Assembly: GCF_002234405.1 (NCBI RefSeq)
Contig: NZ_NMQT01000034.1
Location: 1-64,000, forward strand
Reading direction: 5' to 3'
Source: Amycolatopsis thailandensis
GTDB lineage: Bacteria > Actinomycetota > Actinomycetes > Mycobacteriales > Pseudonocardiaceae
DNA length: 64,000 bases
Below the pieces are notes generated by a model. The model saw only the letters and a list, made by a program, of their open reading frames with translations. It was not told where the DNA came from and did not search any database. Made by a program: the position numbers and the translations under genes. Below, one piece after another: positions 35,077-44,459 of the stretch; positions within the stretch are counted from its first letter, which is position 1; each line of letters opens with the position of its first letter.

Positions 35077-35907
35077 ATGGTGGTGGAGATTCTCAGTGCG
35101 GTCGCCGTCGCGGGCGGTGCTTGGGTCGCGGCCAGCCTTCGCGTGGTGAAGCAGTACGAACGCGGTCTCGTGTTCCGGTTCGGGCGGGTGCGCCCGGCCA
35201 TCCGGCAGCCGGGGCTCGCGCTGCTGATGCCGTTCGCGGACAGGCTGCAGAAGGTCAACATGCAGATCGTCACGATGCCGATCCCCGCGCAGGACGGCAT
35301 CACCCGCGACAACGTCACCGTGCGGGTGGACGCGGTCGTGTACTTCAAGGTGATCGACCCGGTGCTGGCCGCGGTCAACGTGCAGGACTACCGCTCGGCC
35401 GTGGGCCAGGTCGCGCAGACCTCGCTGCGGTCCATCATCGGCAAGAGCGACCTGGACGATCTGCTGTCCAACCGAGAACGGCTCAACGAGGGCCTGGAGC
35501 TGATGATCGACAGCCCGGCGCTGGACTGGGGCATCCACATCGACCGGGTCGAGATCAAGGACGTCGCGCTGCCGGAGTCGATGAAACGCTCGATGTCACG
35601 CCAGGCCGAAGCCGAACGCGAACGGCGGGCGCGGGTCATCTCGGCCGACGGTGAACTGCAGGCGTCGTACAAACTCTCGCAGGCGGCCGCGACCATGGCC
35701 GACACCCCGGCGGCGTTGCAGCTGCGGCTGCTGGAAACGGTCGTGCAGGTGTCGGCGGAGAAGAACTCGACGCTGGTCCTGCCGTTCCCGGTGGAGCTGC
35801 TGCGCTTCCTCGACGCGAACACGCCGAAGAAGGAGGAGAAGCCCGCGAACAACGGCCAGGTCGCGCCGGCGCCTCGGGAACCGGACGACGCGGGTCAAGC
35901 CTCGTGA
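35077..35907 (+). CDS. Slipin/stomatin-like SPFH protein
   Basis: A 276-residue membrane-scaffold protein. A short N-terminal hydrophobic segment (EILSAVAVAGGAWVAASL) precedes the SPFH domain (VVKQYERGLVFRFGRV; AQDGITRDNVTVRVDAVVYF) and an Ala/Glu-rich coiled coil near 185-225. No NfeD partner gene is adjacent, which is unusual for slipins. A role in membrane microdomains or protease control is inferred. Confidence 0.92.
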   Translation: MVVEILSAVAVAGGAWVAASLRVVKQYERGLVFRFGRVRPAIRQPGLALLMPFADRLQKVNMQIVTMPIPAQDGITRDNVTVRVDAVVYFKVIDPVLAAVNVQDYRSAVGQVAQTSLRSIIGKSDLDDLLSNRERLNEGLELMIDSPALDWGIHIDRVEIKDVALPESMKRSMSRQAEAERERRARVISADGELQASYKLSQAAATMADTPAALQLRLLETVVQVSAEKNSTLVLPFPVELLRFLDANTPKKEEKPANNGQVAPAPREPDDAGQAS

Positions 35908-36128
35908 GTGGCAAGGACGGTTAGAGCCGATCGTGTCTTGAGTACCTACGGTCCGGCGGTTTTCGTGTGACCGTACGGACGACACACGTGACTGGGTGGA
36001 CGGCTCGCGTGATCAGACGGACGACACGCGGCGCCAGCCCGAAAGTGAGGCAGAGGTGTCGTGCTCGACGTTGAGGAAAGAGAGGTCGTGAGTGGTAAAG
36101 CCGGTTAGAACCAGCCTTGCCACTCACG
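35903..36128. repeat. Family E half unit, direct repeats and intact family E palindrome
   Basis: A half unit overlaps the slipin stop (CGTGAGTGGCAAGGACGGTT at about 35904-35923, followed by AGAGCC). The intact palindrome at 36087-36128 has arms CGTGAGTGGTAAAGCCGGTT with three mismatches around AG. Between them are two imperfect direct copies of GTGACCGTACGGACGACAC (35967-35985 and 36009-36027). No gene is seen in this 230-base spacer. Confidence 0.75.
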
Positions 36129-36138
36129 AGCCCCAACG

Positions 36139-36804
36139 CTAATCGAGCTCCCCGTTGACACCCAGGATGATCAACGTCCCGAAGAACCCGACGTACAGCG
36201 CGAGCACGATGTACCCGATGACCACGGCCGCGAGCGCCATGCCGCGCCCGCCCGCCTCGCCACGATTCGCCTTCGCCAGCCCGATGTGCCCCAGGATCAG
36301 CCCGACGATCACGGTCACGCACGAGCAGATCCCGACGAGCGAACAGACCAGCCCGGCGATCGCCATCCCGTTGTCCTGCGACCGCGGCGCCGCGGTCGCC
36401 GCGTACGGGTTGTACGGCTGGACATAAGGCTGCGACGGGTACGCGACAGGCACGGGTGCGGGCGTGTACACCGGAGGAGCCGAAGCGTCCGGAGCCGCGA
36501 AGGACGGTGGAACGGGCTCGGCGGTCAGCGGGTCGATGGCCTGCCCATACGTCTCTTCCGGGACAGGGACGGAAGTCGGCTCAGGGACGGACAGAGTCTC
36601 GCCCGAAGGAACCTGGAACGGCGCCGGCGGCTCGAACGGCGGAGGCGGCGTGAACGGCGCTGGCGGCTGGAACTGCTGCGGTTCCGACGGCGACGGGTTC
36701 GACACCGGTTCGGACGGCGAGGACGCCGAAGTCGGGTCCGAGAAAGTGTTCGAGTCGGTGTAGGACGACGTCGACGGTGTGTCCTGCGAGTCGGAACTGC
36801 TCAT
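36139..36804 (-). CDS. DUF4190 protein with long Pro/Ser-rich N-terminus, copy 1 of 3
   Basis: A 221-residue protein. About 130 residues of Pro/Ser/Glu-rich disordered sequence precede a two-helix DUF4190 domain (MAIAGLVCSLVGICSCVTV; ALAAVVIGYIVLALYVGF) joined by LGHIGLAKANRGEAGGRGM. ATG 36804 chosen, since upstream codons are Arg-rich and have no ribosome site. First of three similar genes in a row. Function unknown. Confidence 0.82.
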   Translation of the reverse strand: MSSSDSQDTPSTSSYTDSNTFSDPTSASSPSEPVSNPSPSEPQQFQPPAPFTPPPPFEPPAPFQVPSGETLSVPEPTSVPVPEETYGQAIDPLTAEPVPPSFAAPDASAPPVYTPAPVPVAYPSQPYVQPYNPYAATAAPRSQDNGMAIAGLVCSLVGICSCVTVIVGLILGHIGLAKANRGEAGGRGMALAAVVIGYIVLALYVGFFGTLIILGVNGELD

Positions 36805-36853
36805 CCGGTTGGCCCCCTGGTTCGTGCGGGACACCACCGTATCCCCGGACGGC

Positions 36854-37228
36854 TCACGCGACGCCCGCGGCACCGATCGCGAGCACCACGAAAACGAACC
36901 ACAGGATGATCGGGATCAGCCACAGGGCGGTGATCACGTAACCGATGATCATCCCGGCCTGCGCCATGCCCTGGCCGCCCGCTTCACCGCGTTTGGCCTT
37001 CCCGAGCGCGATGTGCCCGAAGATGATCCCGAGGATCGCCGGGAAGCACATGACCAGCCCGATCAGCGAGCACACCAGCGACGCCACCGCCATGCCCTGA
37101 TCCGGCGGCCGTACGTAGGCCTGCTGGACGTAGAACTGCTGCTGAGGCTGATACGGCTGGAGACCGTACGGCTGCTGGAACTGCCCGGACGGCTGTTGCC
37201 GCCCATACGGGTCGTGCGGGTTGGTCAT
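36854..37228 (-). CDS. DUF4190 protein, copy 2 of 3
   Basis: A 124-residue protein: a Gln/Tyr/Pro-rich head (about 40 residues, PYQPQQQFYVQQAYV), then the same two-helix domain with FGHIALGKAKRGEAGGQGM. ATG 37228 has a GAGGGGG site upstream. About 50 bases separate it from copy 1. Function unknown. Confidence 0.82.
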   Translation of the reverse strand: MTNPHDPYGRQQPSGQFQQPYGLQPYQPQQQFYVQQAYVRPPDQGMAVASLVCSLIGLVMCFPAILGIIFGHIALGKAKRGEAGGQGMAQAGMIIGYVITALWLIPIILWFVFVVLAIGAAGVA

Positions 37229-37265
37229 CGAGTTCCCCCTCGAAGGCGGCTTCGGACCGTAGTCG

Positions 37266-37583
37266 TCAGCGGAATGCCCCGTGTTTCGCGGCCACGTTCA
37301 GCAGGACCGGGATCGCGATGGCGTACAGGATGATGATCAGGTAGCCGACGATGAACGCGGCCAGCGCCATGCCCTTGCCACCCGCTTCGCCGCGCCGGGC
37401 CTTGGCGAAGGCGACATGGCCCAGGACGATCCCCGGGATCACGGACACCAGTCCGATCAGCCCGAAGAGTGAAAAGATCAGGGCGGCGGTCGCCAGGCCG
37501 GAGTCCTTGCTCCGGGCCGGAGCCTGGTTGGGAAAGCCGTACTGCTGTTGCGGTGGGAATCCACCAAAGGGCTGCTGAGCCAC
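37266..37583 (-). CDS. DUF4190 protein, copy 3 of 3
   Basis: A 105-residue protein: a short Gln/Phe/Gly head (QPFGGFPPQQQYGFPNQ), two helices and the same linker LGHVAFAKARRGEAGGKGM. Probably the first gene of a three-gene unit reading leftwards. Function unknown. Confidence 0.82.
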   Translation of the reverse strand: MAQQPFGGFPPQQQYGFPNQAPARSKDSGLATAALIFSLFGLIGLVSVIPGIVLGHVAFAKARRGEAGGKGMALAAFIVGYLIIILYAIAIPVLLNVAAKHGAFR

Positions 37584-37742
37584 GTTTCGTCCCCCTCGGA
37601 CTGTGATCGGCTTGTCACTGTAGTGCCAGGGTCACGGATGGCGTACGCGTGACTGCGCTCATAGCGAGGTCCCCGGTCAGGCGTCATACTCACCGGTAAC
37701 CCAGCGCCGGGAGCCCGGTGCGCGCGAATTTAGGGAGCAGCG

Positions 37743-38939
37743 ATGGCTCGCCTCGCCCAGACCGCCGGCTTGACCGACGTGCAGTCCGAAATCCTGGCCA
37801 CGGTCCGCCAGTTCGTGGACAAGGAGGTCATCCCGCGCGCGCAGGAGCTCGAGCACTCCGACACCTACCCCGCCGACATCGTCGACGGGATGAAGGAGAT
37901 GGGCCTGTTCGGGCTCACCATCCCGGAGGAATACGGCGGCCTCGGCGAATCGCTGCTGACCTACGCGCTCGTGGTCGAGGAGATCGCGCGCGGCTGGATG
38001 AGCGTCTCCGGCGTCATCAACACGCATTTCATCGTGGCGCACATGATCTCTCGTCACGGGACGCCGGAGCAGAAGCAACACTTCCTGCCCCGCATGGCGA
38101 CCGGCGAGGTGCGCGGCTCCTTCTCCATGTCCGAGCCGGACCTCGGGTCCGACGTCGCCGCGATCAAGACCCGCGCCCGCAAGACCGGCGACGGTTACGT
38201 CATCGACGGCTCCAAGATGTGGCTGACCAACGGCGGCAGCTCCAACCTGATCGCGCTGCTCGTCAAGACCGACGAGGGTGCCGAGAAGGCCCACCAGAAC
38301 CTGACCACGTTCCTGGTCGAGAAGCCCGAGGGCTTCGGCGAGGTCGCGCCCGGCCTCACCATCCCCGGCAAGATCGACAAGATGGGCTACAAGGGCGTCG
38401 ACACCACCGAGGCCGTTTTCGACGGTTACGAGATCGGTGCCGACAAGGTCCTCGGCGAGGCGCCGGGCAAGGGTTTCGCCTACATGATGGACGGTGTCGA
38501 GGTCGGCCGGGTCAACGTCGCCGCGCGCGCCTGCGGCATCGCGATCCGCGCGTTCGAGCTGGCGGTGGAGTACGCCCAGCAGCGCAAGACCTTCGGCAAG
38601 GCGATCGCCGAGCACCAGGCGGTGGCGTTCAAGCTCGCCGAGATGGCCACCAAGGTCGAGGCCGCGCACCTGATGATGGTCAACGCCGCCCGCCTCAAGG
38701 ACTCGGGCGAGCGCAACGACGTCGAGGCGGGCATGGCGAAGCTGATCGCCAGCGAGTACTGCGCCGAGGTCACCCAGGACTCGTTCCGCATCCACGGCGG
38801 CTACGGCTACTCCAAGGAGTACGAGATCGAGCGCCTGATGCGCGAGGCGCCGTTCCTGCTCATCGGCGAGGGCACCAGCGAGATCCAGAAGACCATCATC
38901 AGCCGCGGTCTGCTCCGCGAGTACAAGTCCCGCTCCTGA
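37743..38939 (+). CDS. Acyl-CoA dehydrogenase
   Basis: A 398-residue flavoprotein of the acyl-CoA dehydrogenase family, oxidising acyl-CoA to enoyl-CoA in fatty acid or branched-chain catabolism. It shows GSFSMSEPDLGSDVAAIKT, the QQRKTFGKAIAEHQA helix and the C-terminal FAD/active-site region GGYGYSKEYEIERLMREAP then IGEGTSEIQK. ATG 37743 follows AGGGAGCAGCG. Chain-length preference cannot be told. Confidence 0.94.
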   Translation: MARLAQTAGLTDVQSEILATVRQFVDKEVIPRAQELEHSDTYPADIVDGMKEMGLFGLTIPEEYGGLGESLLTYALVVEEIARGWMSVSGVINTHFIVAHMISRHGTPEQKQHFLPRMATGEVRGSFSMSEPDLGSDVAAIKTRARKTGDGYVIDGSKMWLTNGGSSNLIALLVKTDEGAEKAHQNLTTFLVEKPEGFGEVAPGLTIPGKIDKMGYKGVDTTEAVFDGYEIGADKVLGEAPGKGFAYMMDGVEVGRVNVAARACGIAIRAFELAVEYAQQRKTFGKAIAEHQAVAFKLAEMATKVEAAHLMMVNAARLKDSGERNDVEAGMAKLIASEYCAEVTQDSFRIHGGYGYSKEYEIERLMREAPFLLIGEGTSEIQKTIISRGLLREYKSRS

Positions 38940-38999
38940 ACGTTCGCGCCTTTCGCCCGTCCTTGAGAAGATGGACCGGGACGGGCGAGAGGTGATTAC

Positions 39000-39515
39000 G
39001 TGAGTGCTCCCTTTGGCGGAGGCGGCCGGGCCGCGGGCGGGCTGCCCAGGCTGCCGACCCCGCCTTCCGGCTGGCCGATCGGCTCCTACGCGACGTACGG
39101 CGAGGCGCAGCACGCCGTCGACTTTCTCGCGGAGAAGGAATTCGGGGTCGCCGACGTGACCATCGTCGGAGTCGACCTGATGCTCGTGGAACGCATCCTC
39201 GGCAGGCTGAGCTGGGGCCGCGTGCTGGGCACCGGAGCGGTGTCGGGCGCGTGGTTCGGCCTGATCATCGGGCTGCTGCTGGGGATGTTCAACAACCAGG
39301 GGTTCGCCTGGCAGCCCATGATCGGCGGGCTCGTGCTCGGCATCCTGGCGTGGACGGTCTTCGCGGCGATCAGCTACAGCATGTCGCGCCGCGACTTCTC
39401 CTCCGCGAGCCAACTGGTCGCCGGCCGGTACGACGTGCTCTGTCAGCCACGTTCGGCCGAACAGGGCCGTGAGCTCCTGGCCCAGCTGGCGTTGGGCGGC
39501 CGCCCCGCCGGATGA
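39000..39515 (+). CDS. General-stress-protein 17M-like membrane protein (Rv1234 type)
   Basis: A 171-residue protein. The N-terminal domain resembles the GSP17M family (WPIGSYATYGEAQHAVDFL; VADVTIVGVDLMLVE), then come two helices (GAWFGLIIGLLLGMF and MIGGLVLGILAWTVFAAI). GTG 39000 with GAGAGG 6 bases upstream. Its position before lpqY matches mycobacteria. Function unknown. Confidence 0.85.
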   Translation: MSAPFGGGGRAAGGLPRLPTPPSGWPIGSYATYGEAQHAVDFLAEKEFGVADVTIVGVDLMLVERILGRLSWGRVLGTGAVSGAWFGLIIGLLLGMFNNQGFAWQPMIGGLVLGILAWTVFAAISYSMSRRDFSSASQLVAGRYDVLCQPRSAEQGRELLAQLALGGRPAG

Positions 39516-39740
39516 CATTCGGCGGTACTGGTTCACCTGTTCGTCGTGCGGTCCGCTGAATCGTTACCGATACTGCTTGCGGGCGGTGATCGCCCGGAAT
39601 AGGTTGCACAACACCAGTCGGGCGGTCATGTACTCCAGCGTGTCCGCCCGAGCACTAGCACGTCGGGGTGCTGGCGCGCGGGCTTCTTCAACGCGTCCTA
39701 GTGCCGCCGTTCCCCAGGCGTGCGCGGGTGAGGAGGCCTC

Positions 39741-41063
39741 ATGGGGAAGAGGATGAGCGCGAGCCGAAGGGGTCGCTCACCAGGCCGCACCGGCTCGCTA
39801 CTCGGCGCGACAGCGCTGACGGTCGGCCTGCTGGCGGGCTGCGGTGCGGATGCCGGCCTGAAGATCAACGTCTATTACGCGCCCGAAGACAATTTCCAGT
39901 CCGTTGTGGACGATTGCACCAAGGCCTCGGGCGGGCGGTACGAGGTCGTCTACAACAAGCTCCCGCGACCGGCCGACGGCCAGCGGGAACAGATGGTGCG
40001 CCGCCTGGCCGCCGGCGACGACTCGCTCGACGTCCTGGGGCTGGACGTCACGTGGGTGTCCGAGTTCGCCGAGGCGGGCTGGGTCGACGAATGGACGGGT
40101 GAGGCCAAAGCCGAGGCGACCGCGGGCGTCCTGCCCGGGCCGCTCGAAACCGCCACGTGGAACGGAAAGCTCTACGCGGCGACCAAGAACACCAACGTCC
40201 AGCTGCTCTGGTACGACGACAGGCTGACCCCGACGCCGCCGAAGACCTGGGACGAGATGATCCAGCAGGCCCAGGCGCTCAAGGCACAGGGCAAACCGGC
40301 GAACGTCGTGTTCACCGGCGCGCAGTACGAAGGCCTCGTCGTCATCTACAACACGCTCGTCGAGTCGGCGGGCGGCAAGATCCTCTCCGACGACGGCAAG
40401 TCCGTGGTGATGGACGAGGGCGCGATCAAGGCGCTGGAGATGCTCAAGAAGGTCACCACGGCCGGGATCACCGACCCGTCGCTGACCAACTCCAAGGAGG
40501 ACGAGGTCCGCCAGGCCTTCCAGCGTGGCAACGCCGCCTTCGAACTGAACTGGCCGTTCGTCTACGCCTCCTACGCCAAGGAGAAGAAGGCCGAACTCCA
40601 GCACTTCAAGTGGACCACCTACCCGCGGCTGGACGCGGACAAGCCCGCCAAGACCACGATCGGTGGCTACAACCTGGCGGTCAGTTCGACGTCGAAGCAC
40701 AAGGCCGAGGCCTATGAGGCCGCGCTGTGCCTGCGCAACGAGAAGAACCAGAAGTTCTCCGCGCTCAAGGACGGTGTCCCGCCGACGCTCGAATCGCTCT
40801 ACACCGACACGGTCCCCCTCGACGCGACGGCCGGCGTGAGCGACGACAACCCGAGCATGGACACGAAATACCCGATGCGGGAAACGATTCTGGACGCGCT
40901 CAAGGACGCCGCGGTGCGCCCGCTGACGCCCGCGTACCAGAACGCGTCGACAGTGTTGTCGAAGGTGCTTTCCCCGCCCTCCGAAATCGATCCGCGGAAG
41001 ACGGCGGAGAAGCTGAAGGAACAGCTCGCCGACGCGCTCCAGTCGAAGGGAGTGATCCCGTGA
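39741..41063 (+). CDS. lpqY: LpqY-like lipoprotein, trehalose-type substrate-binding protein
   Basis: A 440-residue extracytoplasmic solute-binding lipoprotein. The signal peptide ends in the lipobox LLAGC with acylated C34. The binding-protein fold follows (LDVLGLDVTWVSEFAEAGWV; PKTWDEMIQQAQALK). In mycobacteria LpqY-SugABC recycles trehalose released from cell-wall mycolate transfer. ATG 39741 has AGGAGG 4 bases before it. It overlaps sugA by 4 bases. Trehalose specificity is inferred from order and similarity. Confidence 0.92.
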   Translation: MGKRMSASRRGRSPGRTGSLLGATALTVGLLAGCGADAGLKINVYYAPEDNFQSVVDDCTKASGGRYEVVYNKLPRPADGQREQMVRRLAAGDDSLDVLGLDVTWVSEFAEAGWVDEWTGEAKAEATAGVLPGPLETATWNGKLYAATKNTNVQLLWYDDRLTPTPPKTWDEMIQQAQALKAQGKPANVVFTGAQYEGLVVIYNTLVESAGGKILSDDGKSVVMDEGAIKALEMLKKVTTAGITDPSLTNSKEDEVRQAFQRGNAAFELNWPFVYASYAKEKKAELQHFKWTTYPRLDADKPAKTTIGGYNLAVSSTSKHKAEAYEAALCLRNEKNQKFSALKDGVPPTLESLYTDTVPLDATAGVSDDNPSMDTKYPMRETILDALKDAAVRPLTPAYQNASTVLSKVLSPPSEIDPRKTAEKLKEQLADALQSKGVIP

Positions 41064-42010
41064 CCGTGCAGGAAACCGCCGGTTCGGCGACCGAGAGCAA
41101 GCCGGGCAAGAAGGTGAAACCCGTTCTCAGTGAAGGAAAGAAGGCCGAGCGCAGACTCGGTCTGTGGCTGTGTGCCCCGGCCGCGTTCGTGATGATCGCC
41201 GTCACCGGGTACCCGATCATCTACTCGATCTGGCTTTCGCTGCAACGCTACGACCTCCGATTCCCGGCGCAGCAGGAGTTCGTCGGCCTCGAGAACTACG
41301 TTTCGGTGCTGTCCAACGGCTACTGGTGGACGGCGTTCGGGACGACGATGGGGTTGACCATCGTCTCGGTGGTGATCGAGTTCGTCCTGGGCATGGGCCT
41401 GGCGCTGATCATGCACCGGACGCTCGTCGGACGGGGCCTCGTGCGGACGGTCGCCCTGATCCCGTACGGCATCGTGACGGTGGTCGCGGCGTTCTCCTGG
41501 TACTACGCCTGGACGCCGGACACGGGCTACCTGGCCAACCTGTTCTTCCCGGACGCCGCGCCGCTGACCGAGTACTGGCCGTCGCTGGCGATCATCGTGC
41601 TCGCCGAGGTGTGGAAGACGACGCCGTTCATGGCGCTGCTGCTCATGGCGGGGCTGGCGCTGGTGCCGGACGACCTGCTGAAAGCCGCGGCGATGGACGG
41701 CGCGACGGCGTGGCAGCGGTTCACCAAGGTGATGCTGCCGGTGATGAAGCCGGCGATCCTGGTGGCGCTGCTGTTCCGCACCCTGGACGCGTTCCGCATC
41801 TTCGACAACATCTTCGTGCTCACCAATGGGGCACAGGACACGTCGTCGGTGTCGATGCAGACCTACAACAACCTGGTCAAGGGGCTGAACCTCGGGATCG
41901 GGTCGACGATGGCGGTGCTGATCTTCATCACGGTGGCGATCATCGCGTTCATCTTCATCAAGGTGTTCGGCACGGCCGCACCCGGCAGTGACAATGGGGG
42001 TAAGCGCTGA
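41060..42010 (+). CDS. sugA: SugA-like sugar ABC permease
   Basis: A 316-residue permease with six helices and the ABC-loop motif [21 protein letters not shown] (EAA-type, contacts SugC). GTG 41060 overlaps the lpqY stop (GTGA); the long open frame upstream lies over lpqY and is not real. It forms the channel with SugB. Confidence 0.94.
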   Translation: MTVQETAGSATESKPGKKVKPVLSEGKKAERRLGLWLCAPAAFVMIAVTGYPIIYSIWLSLQRYDLRFPAQQEFVGLENYVSVLSNGYWWTAFGTTMGLTIVSVVIEFVLGMGLALIMHRTLVGRGLVRTVALIPYGIVTVVAAFSWYYAWTPDTGYLANLFFPDAAPLTEYWPSLAIIVLAEVWKTTPFMALLLMAGLALVPDDLLKAAAMDGATAWQRFTKVMLPVMKPAILVALLFRTLDAFRIFDNIFVLTNGAQDTSSVSMQTYNNLVKGLNLGIGSTMAVLIFITVAIIAFIFIKVFGTAAPGSDNGGKR

Positions 42011-42852
42011 TGGCCATCGGTGGAGCGGTCACTCCCGGCCGCAAGGTCAAATGGGGCCTCGTCGACGTCCTGGTCCTGGGGTTCGCGCTGTTCCCGGTGC
42101 TCTGGGTGGTCTCGCTTTCGTTCAAGACCAAGGAAACCCTGAACGACGGCAGCTTCATCCCGACGGAATGGACCTGGCAGAACTACGCGGACATCTTCGA
42201 GACCACAGAGTTCATCCGCGCGCTGGTGAACTCGATCGGGATCGCGATCATCGCGACGGTGATCGCGGTCGTCCTCGGCACGATGGCGGCGTACGCGATC
42301 GCGCGGCTGGACTTCCCCGGCAAGCAGGTGCTGGTCGGGATGTCGCTGCTGATCGCGATGTTCCCGCAGGTGTCGCTGGTGACACCGCTGTTCAACATCG
42401 AACGTGAGCTGGGGTTGTTCGACACCTGGCCGGGGCTGATCCTGCCCTACATCACGTTCGCGCTGCCGCTGTCGATCTACACGCTTTCCGCGTTCTTCCG
42501 GGAAATCCCGTGGGAGCTGGAAAAAGCGGCGAAGATGGACGGCGCGACCCCGGCGCAGGCGTTCCGGAAGGTGATCGCGCCCCTGGCGGCACCGGGGGTG
42601 TTCACCACCGCGATCCTGGTGTTCATCTTCTGCTGGAACGACTTCCTGTTCGCGATCTCGCTGACCTCGACCGAGGCCTCGCGCACGGTCCCGGCGGCGC
42701 TGTCGTTCTTCACCGGGTCGTCGCAGTTCGAAGACCCGACCGGGACGATCTCCGCGGCCGCCGTGGTGATCACCGTCCCGATCATCCTGTTCGTGTTGTT
42801 CTTCCAGCGTCGCATCGTGGCGGGGCTGACGTCCGGTGCGGTGAAGGGCTGA
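42010..42852 (+). CDS. sugB: SugB-like sugar ABC permease
   Basis: A 280-residue permease of the MalG type, with six helices and the EAA-type loop [24 protein letters not shown] 42010 shares its first base with the sugA stop (TGATG), a strong sign of coupled translation. Partner of SugA and SugC. Confidence 0.94.
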   Translation: MAIGGAVTPGRKVKWGLVDVLVLGFALFPVLWVVSLSFKTKETLNDGSFIPTEWTWQNYADIFETTEFIRALVNSIGIAIIATVIAVVLGTMAAYAIARLDFPGKQVLVGMSLLIAMFPQVSLVTPLFNIERELGLFDTWPGLILPYITFALPLSIYTLSAFFREIPWELEKAAKMDGATPAQAFRKVIAPLAAPGVFTTAILVFIFCWNDFLFAISLTSTEASRTVPAALSFFTGSSQFEDPTGTISAAAVVITVPIILFVLFFQRRIVAGLTSGAVKG

Positions 42853-42855
42853 CCC

Positions 42856-44037
42856 ATGGCTGAAATCGTTCTCGAAAAAGTGTCCAAGAAGTACCCGGAC
42901 GGCGCCCTCGCGGTGTCCGAAGTGGACATCACGATCGCCGACGGCGAGTTCATCATCCTGGTCGGCCCGTCCGGCTGCGGCAAGTCCACGACGCTGAACA
43001 TGGTGGCGGGCCTGGAGGACATCTCCTCGGGTGAACTGCGCATCGACGGCCAGCGCGTCAACGAGAAGGCACCGAAGGACCGTGACATCGCGATGGTGTT
43101 CCAGTCCTACGCGCTGTACCCGCACATGAGCGTGCGGGAGAACATGGCGTTCCCGTTGCGGCTGGCCAAGGTCGACGACCGGATCGTCCGGTCCAAGGTC
43201 GAGGAGGCCGCGCAGATCCTCGATCTGACCGGGCATCTGGACCGCAAACCGGCGAACCTGTCCGGCGGGCAGCGGCAGCGCGTCGCGATGGGGCGCGCGA
43301 TCGTCCGCAACCCCAAAGCGTTCCTGATGGACGAACCACTGTCCAACTTGGACGCGAAGCTCCGCGGCCAGATGCGGACCTCGGTGTCGAAGATCCAGAA
43401 GCAGCTGGGCACGACGACGCTCTACGTCACGCACGACCAGACCGAGGCGATGACCCTCGGCGACCGGGTCGTCGTGCTGCGGGCGGGCTACGTGCAGCAG
43501 ATCGGGTCGCCGCAGTTCCTCTACGACAACCCGGCGAACCTGTTCGTGGCCGGGTTCATCGGCAGCCCGTCGATGAACTTCGTGCCCGCCACGCTGGAGA
43601 ACGGCACCGCCCGCAGCGCGCTGGGCGACATCCCGCTCACCGACCGGGTGCGGCAGCTGGTCGAGGCCGCCGACGCGCCGCGTGAGGTCATCGTCGGCAT
43701 CCGGCCGGAGCACTTCGAGGACGCCGCGCTGGTGGACGCGTCCGCTCGCGAAGGCGGCGCGACGTTCACCGCCCACGTGGACGTCCTCGAATCGATGGGT
43801 TCCGAGAAGTTCGCGCACTTCTCGGTCGAAGGTGAGGTCGCGTCGTCGTCCGACCTCGCGGATCTCGCCGCCGACAGCGGATCCTCGGACGTCCCGGGCT
43901 CGGAGTCACAGATCGTGGCCCGGCTCTCGGCGGCGTCTTCGGCCGCGGAAAACCAGAACATCGAGCTCTGGTTCGACGCGGACAAGATCAAGCTGTTCGA
44001 CGGGGCCAGTGGCAAGAACCTGACCTACACCGAGTGA
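42856..44037 (+). CDS. sugC: SugC-like ABC transporter ATPase
   Basis: A 393-residue ATPase: Walker A GPSGCGKST, Q-loop MVFQSYALYPHMSV, signature LSGGQRQRV, Walker B AFLMDEPLSNLDA and switch THDQ. The C-terminal regulatory (TOBE/MalK-like) domain covers about 240-393. ATG 42856 is 3 bases after the sugB stop. It energises the LpqY-SugAB importer and may also serve other sugar permeases. Confidence 0.94.
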   Translation: MAEIVLEKVSKKYPDGALAVSEVDITIADGEFIILVGPSGCGKSTTLNMVAGLEDISSGELRIDGQRVNEKAPKDRDIAMVFQSYALYPHMSVRENMAFPLRLAKVDDRIVRSKVEEAAQILDLTGHLDRKPANLSGGQRQRVAMGRAIVRNPKAFLMDEPLSNLDAKLRGQMRTSVSKIQKQLGTTTLYVTHDQTEAMTLGDRVVVLRAGYVQQIGSPQFLYDNPANLFVAGFIGSPSMNFVPATLENGTARSALGDIPLTDRVRQLVEAADAPREVIVGIRPEHFEDAALVDASAREGGATFTAHVDVLESMGSEKFAHFSVEGEVASSSDLADLAADSGSSDVPGSESQIVARLSAASSAAENQNIELWFDADKIKLFDGASGKNLTYTE

Positions 44038-44059
44038 GGCGCGCTCGTCCTGCCCGGGA

Positions 44060-44260
44060 TCAGTACTCGCTCTCGGGCAGGGCGAGCCACAGCACGAGGT
44101 ACACGATGAACTGCGGGCCGGGCAGCAGGCAGGACAGCACGGCGAGCAGGCGGACCTTGCCCGGTGTGGTGCCGAAACGTTTGGCGATCCCGGCGCAGAC
44201 GCCGCCGATCATGCGGCCTTGTCGCGGTCGGGTCAGGCGGGCGGCTACGGGGTGGCTCAC
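44060..44260 (-). CDS. PspC-domain small membrane protein
   Basis: A 66-residue protein with the PspC signature (RMIGGVCAGIAKRFGTTPGK) and one membrane helix (LLAVLSCLLPGPQFIVYLVLWL). GTG 44260 is chosen because a GGGAAGAA site precedes it; longer starts add charged residues. Linked by family to envelope or phage-shock responses. It converges on sugC. Confidence 0.88.
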   Translation of the reverse strand: MSHPVAARLTRPRQGRMIGGVCAGIAKRFGTTPGKVRLLAVLSCLLPGPQFIVYLVLWLALPESEY

Positions 44261-44459
44261 GGTTCTTCCCTCTCGGTCGTCACGTTGTGTGAAACCCATT
44301 TTCGTCGCCCGACGGCGAGACCGCATCCCACCGCGGAACGAAACGCACCCCTAAGGGCGTGAAATCGCGGTAAAGCATTCACCTGGGAAAACGCGGCGGA
44401 CCCTGTGTTCTTCGCCCGTAGGGGGTGGTGTTCCGGGATCTTTTGACGATACTGCTCCG

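Noticed and set aside
39516..39740. An RNA gene before lpqY
   Set aside because: Only a short GGGCG/CGCCC stem at 39581-39595 was seen; no tRNA or other known RNA shape.
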